Program-made: the position numbers and the translations under genes | The notes under the pieces: generated by a model | What the model saw: the letters and a program-made list of their open reading frames with translations, nothing else | Database searches by the model: none | Told to the model about the DNA's origin: nothing | Assembly (NCBI GenBank): GCA_008729055.1 | Contig: SDUX01000001.1 | Location: 3,201,206-3,265,205, forward strand | DNA: 64,000 nt | Source: Pyropia haitanensis | Taxonomy: Eukaryota; Rhodophyta; Bangiophyceae; Bangiales; Bangiaceae | Direction: 5' to 3' | In this document: one piece after another, positions 59,697 to 64,000 of the stretch | Layout: the number at the start of each line of letters is the position of its first letter | Position numbering within the stretch: position 1 is the first letter of the stretch

Positions 59697-60224
59697 GTGG
59701 GGGGGGGGGGGGGTTGGCGTGGCCACCCGTCGCCGCGCATGCCACGCTGGGCGTTTGGGGGTGTGCCGCCGCTTGGGGGCGAGGCGCGGCGGGCGCGCCA
59801 GCCAGCGCATCGGGAGTGAAAAGTGAGTGGCTGTTGGTGGCGGATGCTGCCTGGTGCGAGCAACAGCGGACCACCGGGCTTGACGACAATGAGGAATGCA
59901 ATGGAATTAATAAAAACTTGAATAAGTTTCAGACTTATGAAAGACTTGAGGGTGGCGGCAGCCGCTCCGCGGCGACCGACTAGTGATCATCACGCTGACG
60001 TGGCCGTCTTGGTCGCGGCCGCGGCGGCCATCGCTGCCGCTGCCGCCGCGCTCCCCCCCCGCCCGGCGCGGCGACGGCACCCGGTTCCCCCCCCCCCCCC
60101 CCCGACGGCACCCGGCGGCAGTCTCTCTTTGCTGTCGACGCCCTGCGTCGCTGGTCTGTTGCGGTCCTGACGGCGGCGGCCGCGGCGTGTGCGGCCGTCC
60201 CCGCCCCGGCCGGCCACGGCCGCC

Positions 60225-60236
60225 ATGGCGCCCGGC

Positions 60237-60274
<38 letters not shown>

Positions 60275-61958
60275 CGCCACGGCCGCGGCGGCGACGCCGG
60301 CAGCGGCGCCGGCTGGCTCTGCGCTGCCGCCCCTCGAGCTATCCACCCTCGACGCGGTCTGCGCCGCCGCCCCCGCCGCGGTGGCGTCGACGGATCTGGC
60401 CGCCGCCGCCGGCGTGCCGCACGCCGTGCTCGTCGACGGCCCGCTCAAGGCGCTCGCCGCGCGTGACGCGCTGCGCCTAACGCCCGTCCTCCACGAGGCG
60501 TGGGTGCTCACCGCCGAGGGCGCAACGTACGCGGCGGCGGGCTCCCCCGAGGCGCAGCTCGTCGCGCACCTGGCGTCTGCCGCCGCCGCCGCCGCCGCCG
60601 CCACCGCCGCCGCCGCGACCGCCGCGGCCGACGGGGGCGGCGGCTGCGCCTTGACGGATGTGGACGCCGCGCTCGGCGCGGGCGTGCGCAAGATTGGCAT
60701 GCAGCAGGCGATGCGGCAGGGGTGGGTGGTGCTGGACAAGCCGACCAAGGCGCTGCGCCTCGCGGCGGGCGTGGCCGCGTCGCCGCCGCCCGACGCGGTC
60801 GCCGCCGCCCTGTGTGCCGTGCGCGACGCGGCTGCCGACGGCGGCGGCGGTGGCGGCGACGCGGCGGCGGCGGCCCTCCCCGACGAGGCGACGCTCAAGG
60901 CGCTAGCCAAGCGCAAGCTGGTGGCCAAAAAGGCGTCCAAGACGTTTTCCGTCGTCGAGGGCCCCCGCGCCGCCGACGCGCGGCGGCCCCAAGCCACCGA
61001 CCTCTCCCGCGACGCGCTGACGTCTGGCGCCTGGCGGTCGCTCGCGTTCAAGCCGTACAATTTTGCGGCGGCGGGCAAGCCCGTCGACGGCGGCCACCTG
61101 CACACGCTGCTCAAAGTGCGCGAGCAGTTCCGGCTCATCTTTTTGGAGATGGGCTTTGCCGAGATGGACTCGGCGCGGTACGTGGAGAGCAGCTTTTGGA
61201 ACTTTGACGCGCTCTTCCAGCCGCAGCAGCACCCGGCGCGGGACGAGCACGACACGTTTTTCCTGTCGTCGCCCGAGGCGGCGCGCCTGCCGGGCGACGC
61301 GGACTATGTGGCGCGCGTCAAGGCGGCGCACTGTGGGGGGGCGGACGGGGCCGCCGTGACCGGCGGCTCCCGCGGCTACCGCTACGCGTGGTCGGCCGCG
61401 GAGGCGCGCAAGAACATCCTCCGCACCCACACGACGGCCGTCTCGTGTCGGATGCTGCGGGCGCTGGCGACCGCCACCGCGGACGCGGGCGGCGCCTTCA
61501 CCCCCGCCAAGATGTTTAGCATTGACCGGGTGTTTCGGAACGAGACGCTCGACGCGACGCACCTGGCCGAGTTCCACCAGATCGAGGGCCTCGTCGCGGA
61601 CCGGGGCCTGTCGCTGGGCCACCTCAAGGGCGTCATCCACACCTTTTTCCAAAAGATGGGCATGGACCGGCTGCGCTTCAAGCCCACCCACAACCCCTAC
61701 ACGGAGCCGTCGCTCGAGGTGCACGCCTTCCACCCGGGGCTCCGCAAGTGGGTGGAGGTGGGCAACAGCGGCATGTTCCGCCCAGAGATGCTGCTGCCGA
61801 TGGGCCTGCCGCCAGACGTGCGGGTCATTGCGTGGGGGCTCAGCCTCGAGCGGCCGACGATGATCAAGTACGGGGTGGCCAACATCCGCGACCTGTTTGG
61901 CCACAAGATGGACCTGGACGCCATCCAGAGAAACCCCATCTGCCGCATCACGTTCTGA
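60225..61958 (+). CDS. FARSA: Phenylalanyl-tRNA synthetase alpha subunit, cytosolic type
   Basis: 577 codons from ATG 60225 in the context GCCGCCATGG. With the beta subunit it charges tRNA-Phe in the cytosol. After a poly-Ala start, residues about 35-250 hold the helical/winged-helix N-terminal modules found in archaeal and eukaryotic alpha subunits ([45 protein letters not shown]). The class II core follows: [17 protein letters not shown] and [20 protein letters not shown], motif 2 at about 437-455 ([19 protein letters not shown]) and motif 3 at about 538-550 ([13 protein letters not shown]), ending [16 protein letters not shown]. Length and all motifs are normal and no intron is needed. Poly-Ala and poly-Gly inserts are lineage-specific. 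It has no organelle presequence. Confidence 0.96.
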
Positions 61959-62255
61959 GAGGCGCAGCGGGGGGAAGGGGGCGGAGAGGGGGGTGTAGAC
62001 GCGTGGCGCGCTCGGGCGGGGGGGGCGGGGTGGTGGTTGTGTCCCGTGTCTGGTCCGGTGCACGCTTTCGTCTCGGTCGCCAACAGTGACAGTTAGGGTT
62101 GCTTTGGTGCGGGACCCATCTCCACCGCTGCGGCAGCGGGGTCGAGTCAAAAGGGGGGACACGCCGGCGACGTCGCGCACACGCCCGCCCGCCCCTCCCC
62201 CCCACCCTTCCGCCGCTGTCCGCTCCGCCCCACCCGCCCCACCAGGGTCTTCCCC
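61959..62255. other. Convergent intergenic region
   Basis: About 300 bp between two 3' ends, with G and C runs. Nothing else was recognised. Confidence 0.5.
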
Positions 62256-64000
62256 TCAGTAGCCCGACAGCGCCACGGGTGGCGGCGGTCGGGGTTCCCA
62301 CGCACCCCCGGCCGCTGCATCCCCCCCGCCTCCCTGAGGCACCCTGGGGCCCCCACCCGTGCGGTTCCACCCAAAGTCCCCCGCCTCATCATCGTCCGCC
62401 GCGTCGTCACCACCAGCGCCGCCAGGGCCAACGCCGGGCCGGCCGACCGACGGGGCGGGGCCCCGCCCCCCTCCGCCCGCCCCCCCCCCCACCGCCGCCA
62501 CGCCGCGGCCAGGCGGTCGGCCCCCCCCCCCACCCGCCCGCGAACCGCCTTCACACCCACCCGCCACACCAGGCGCACGTCCTCACACGCAAACCCGTCC
62601 GCGCGGGCGGCGGCAAACAGCGTCGGCCGCGCGAGGAGCACCCCCCCAAACGCCGCCGCCGCGGCGCCCGCGACGAGGAGCGTGCCGCCAATCACGCCCG
62701 GCGGCACGGTGGTCAGGTCCCGCAGCACCCCCGGCGGAGCGTCGGGCGCGGCGGGGAGGGCGGCGAGCGCGGCGGCGCCGAGCAACAGCAGCACCACCCC
62801 GGCGGCGGCGGTGGCAACCGCAAAGGCAAAGGAGAGGGTGCTGCGGGCGCGCCAGGCGGCCCACCAGGCGCGGTACCGGCCGGCTGGAGGGGCCGCCGCG
62901 TCCGTGGAGGTCCCAGCCGCGGGGGACAAGGGCGTGGCGGCGGCCGCGCCGGGCACAGCCGGTGCCGCGGCGGCGGCGGCGGCGGCGACCCCTCCCCCCA
63001 CCCTGCGGCGGTCCTCCTCCATGACCAACGGGGGCCACACCCGCACGGCGGCCGCCGCCCCGCCCTTCTCCGCCCCCCGCCGCCGCCGCCACCAATCCCG
63101 CCGCCGCCGCCGTTTGGGCGCCCCCGCCGCCGCCGCCGCCGCTCTCCCCCCCCCCCCGCCCGGCAGCGCCAGCCGGGAGGAGCTCTTCAACGTCCCCCGC
63201 GCCCCAAAACTGCACGTGTGCCCGCAGCCGCCGCCGCCACGACCGCCGCCGCCGCCGCCGCCGCCGCCGCTGCCGTCCGTGCTCGACAGCGACCACTGCG
63301 CGCTGCCGCTGTCCGGAGCGCGCCAGCCCGCACACCCCGGCGCCGCCCCCCCCCCCCCCGCCGGGTCTTGCGGACAAAACCAGCCGCGGCGGAGGCTAAA
63401 CCGGAGGCTCGCGAGCAGGCTCGCCACGCTGCGCTCCGCGCCGCCCGCCGCCGCGGCGCCACCACAGCCGCGGCGCTCCCGACCCGCCGCCGCCGCCGTC
63501 GGCGTCTTGCCCCTCGGCGCGCGGAGCCCCCAGTCGTGGCTGTCGCCAGACGAGAGGCTGTCGTCGTCCGAGTCGTCGTCGGTCGTCCAGCTGTCGGTCG
63601 TGCCACCGTCGCTACCGTCCATGAAGAGGTACGCGTCGCCCGCGGCGCCCGCGGGGGAGCACACGCGGTAGGGGGGGGTCCGCCGCGGCGCCGCGTGTGC
63701 GACCGCGGCGGCGACATGCCCACCGCCGCCGCCCCCGCCGCCGCCGCCGCCGCCGCCGCAGCCGCCGCCGCCGCTGCCGTTGGCGGCAGACGCCCCCCCG
63801 CCCCGCGCTGTGTGCGACTCTGGAACGGCGGCGGCGGCGGTCAGGCAGGCCGACAAATAGCCGGCGCGCACCTTTGGCGGCCGCCCCGGCCGGCGGTTGG
63901 GCGGCGGCGGCGCGGCGCCCGCACCCGGCGGGAAGCGCCGCCGCCACGCCGCGGCGGTGCGGTCGGCCGTGGCGGCCGGCACCCCCCCCCAGTGGGTCAC
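62147..64000 (-). CDS. Putative two-TM membrane protein, 5' end beyond the window
   Basis: The frame runs from the window edge with no ATG at its start, so the gene is 5'-partial. Parts: poly-Gly; an acidic Ser/Asp stretch (TTDDDSDDDSLSSGDS); a basic cluster (PKRRRRRDWWRRRRG); a hydrophobic helix (STLSFAFAVATAAAGVVLLL and continuation), a short loop (APPGVLRDLTTVPPG) and a second helix (GGTLLVAGAAAAAFGGVLLA), then a charged stretch (FACEDVRLVWRVGVKAVRGR). That hairpin layout resembles TMEM230/TMEM134-type or reticulon-like small membrane modules, but I cannot name it. After the C run near 62521-62532 the overlapping frame has a natural acidic end (DDAADDDEAGDFGWNRTGGG) stopping at 62256, so the true C-terminus is probably there and not at 62147. 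Confidence 0.55.
   Translation of the reverse strand: MTHWGGVPAATADRTAAAWRRRFPPGAGAAPPPPNRRPGRPPKVRAGYLSACLTAAAAVPESHTARGGGASAANGSGGGGCGGGGGGGGGGGGGHVAAAVAHAAPRRTPPYRVCSPAGAAGDAYLFMDGSDGGTTDSWTTDDDSDDDSLSSGDSHDWGLRAPRGKTPTAAAAGRERRGCGGAAAAGGAERSVASLLASLRFSLRRGWFCPQDPAGGGGAAPGCAGWRAPDSGSAQWSLSSTDGSGGGGGGGGGRGGGGCGHTCSFGARGTLKSSSRLALPGGGGGRAAAAAAGAPKRRRRRDWWRRRRGAEKGGAAAAVRVWPPLVMEEDRRRVGGGVAAAAAAAAPAVPGAAAATPLSPAAGTSTDAAAPPAGRYRAWWAAWRARSTLSFAFAVATAAAGVVLLLLGAAALAALPAAPDAPPGVLRDLTTVPPGVIGGTLLVAGAAAAAFGGVLLARPTLFAAARADGFACEDVRLVWRVGVKAVRGRVGGGADRLAAAWRRWGGGRAEGGGAPPRRSAGPALALAALVVTTRRTMMRRGTLGGTARVGAPGCLREAGGMQRPGVRGNPDRRHPWRCRATEGKTLVGRVGRSGQRRKGGGEGRAGVCATSPACPPF

Noticed and set aside
1..64000. 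tRNA, rRNA, CRISPR arrays, bacterial operons or defence islands
   Set aside because: No T-loop/anticodon arrangement, rRNA core sequence or spaced direct repeats were recognised, and introns and protein types are eukaryotic. A covariance-model search would still be needed to exclude small RNAs.

Overview
This is a nuclear DNA window from a eukaryote with extremely GC-rich coding sequence. The evidence is GT-AG introns (two independent donors read GTGCGT), a cytosolic-type PheRS alpha subunit, FAS1, IPT/TIG and chromodomain proteins, an LTR retrotransposon and a tnp2-type DNA transposase. Genes are intron-poor and spaced at 1-7 kb. They are interrupted by GGC/GCC triplet tracts (poly-Gly, poly-Ala) and long G or C homopolymers. 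One MsrB has a presequence that looks like a bipartite plastid/thylakoid-lumen signal, and the TIGR04168-like phosphoesterase is of a cyanobacterial/plant type, so a photosynthetic microalga is the best guess. A bangiophyte red alga (Porphyra/Pyropia-like base composition) would fit, but that is inference, not proof.

Layout. 1-6.3 kb: no confident gene; an imperfect foldback, a 1.5-kb GGC-rich block, a small minisatellite, a frameshifted coding remnant and a possible minus-strand exon. 6357-13724: a complete 7.4-kb Ty3/gypsy chromovirus (LTRs with no difference seen, 5-bp target duplication, gag and pol linked by a -1 slippery heptamer, plus an extra C2H2 zinc-finger ORF upstream of gag). 14.4-17.2 kb: minus-strand tnp2-family transposase. 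17.9-30.5 kb: M14 carboxypeptidase (+), DUF5522/DPH6-like PP-loop ATPase (-), metallophosphoesterase (-), two-exon MsrB (+) and a secreted TIG/beta-propeller protein (-). 34-37.3 kb: DPPF methyltransferase (+) and a two-domain fasciclin protein (-). 37.3-44.3 kb: gene-poor and repeat-rich. 44.3-56 kb: an unrecognised NLS/coiled-coil protein (+), a membrane-anchored aspartic-protease-like protein lacking a normal second active-site motif (-), an Ala-rich coiled-coil protein (+) and a three-exon lysophospholipid acyltransferase (-). 56.6-59.7 kb: nested inverted-repeat elements and a MITE-like element. 60.2-64 kb: PheRS alpha (+) and the 3' part of a two-TM membrane protein (-) that runs off the window.

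The cellular genes do not form a functional cluster: strands alternate and roles are unrelated. The main themes are mobile elements (a young LTR element lying next to a probable 3' splice site; one inverted-repeat element nested in the terminal repeat of another) and homopolymer tracts. In several genes conserved sequence or a sensible C-terminus continues in another frame just past a poly-G/C run, which means either base-count errors in the assembly or genuinely hypervariable tracts. I saw no tRNA, rRNA, CRISPR array or bacterial-type operon, but I had no covariance-model search.
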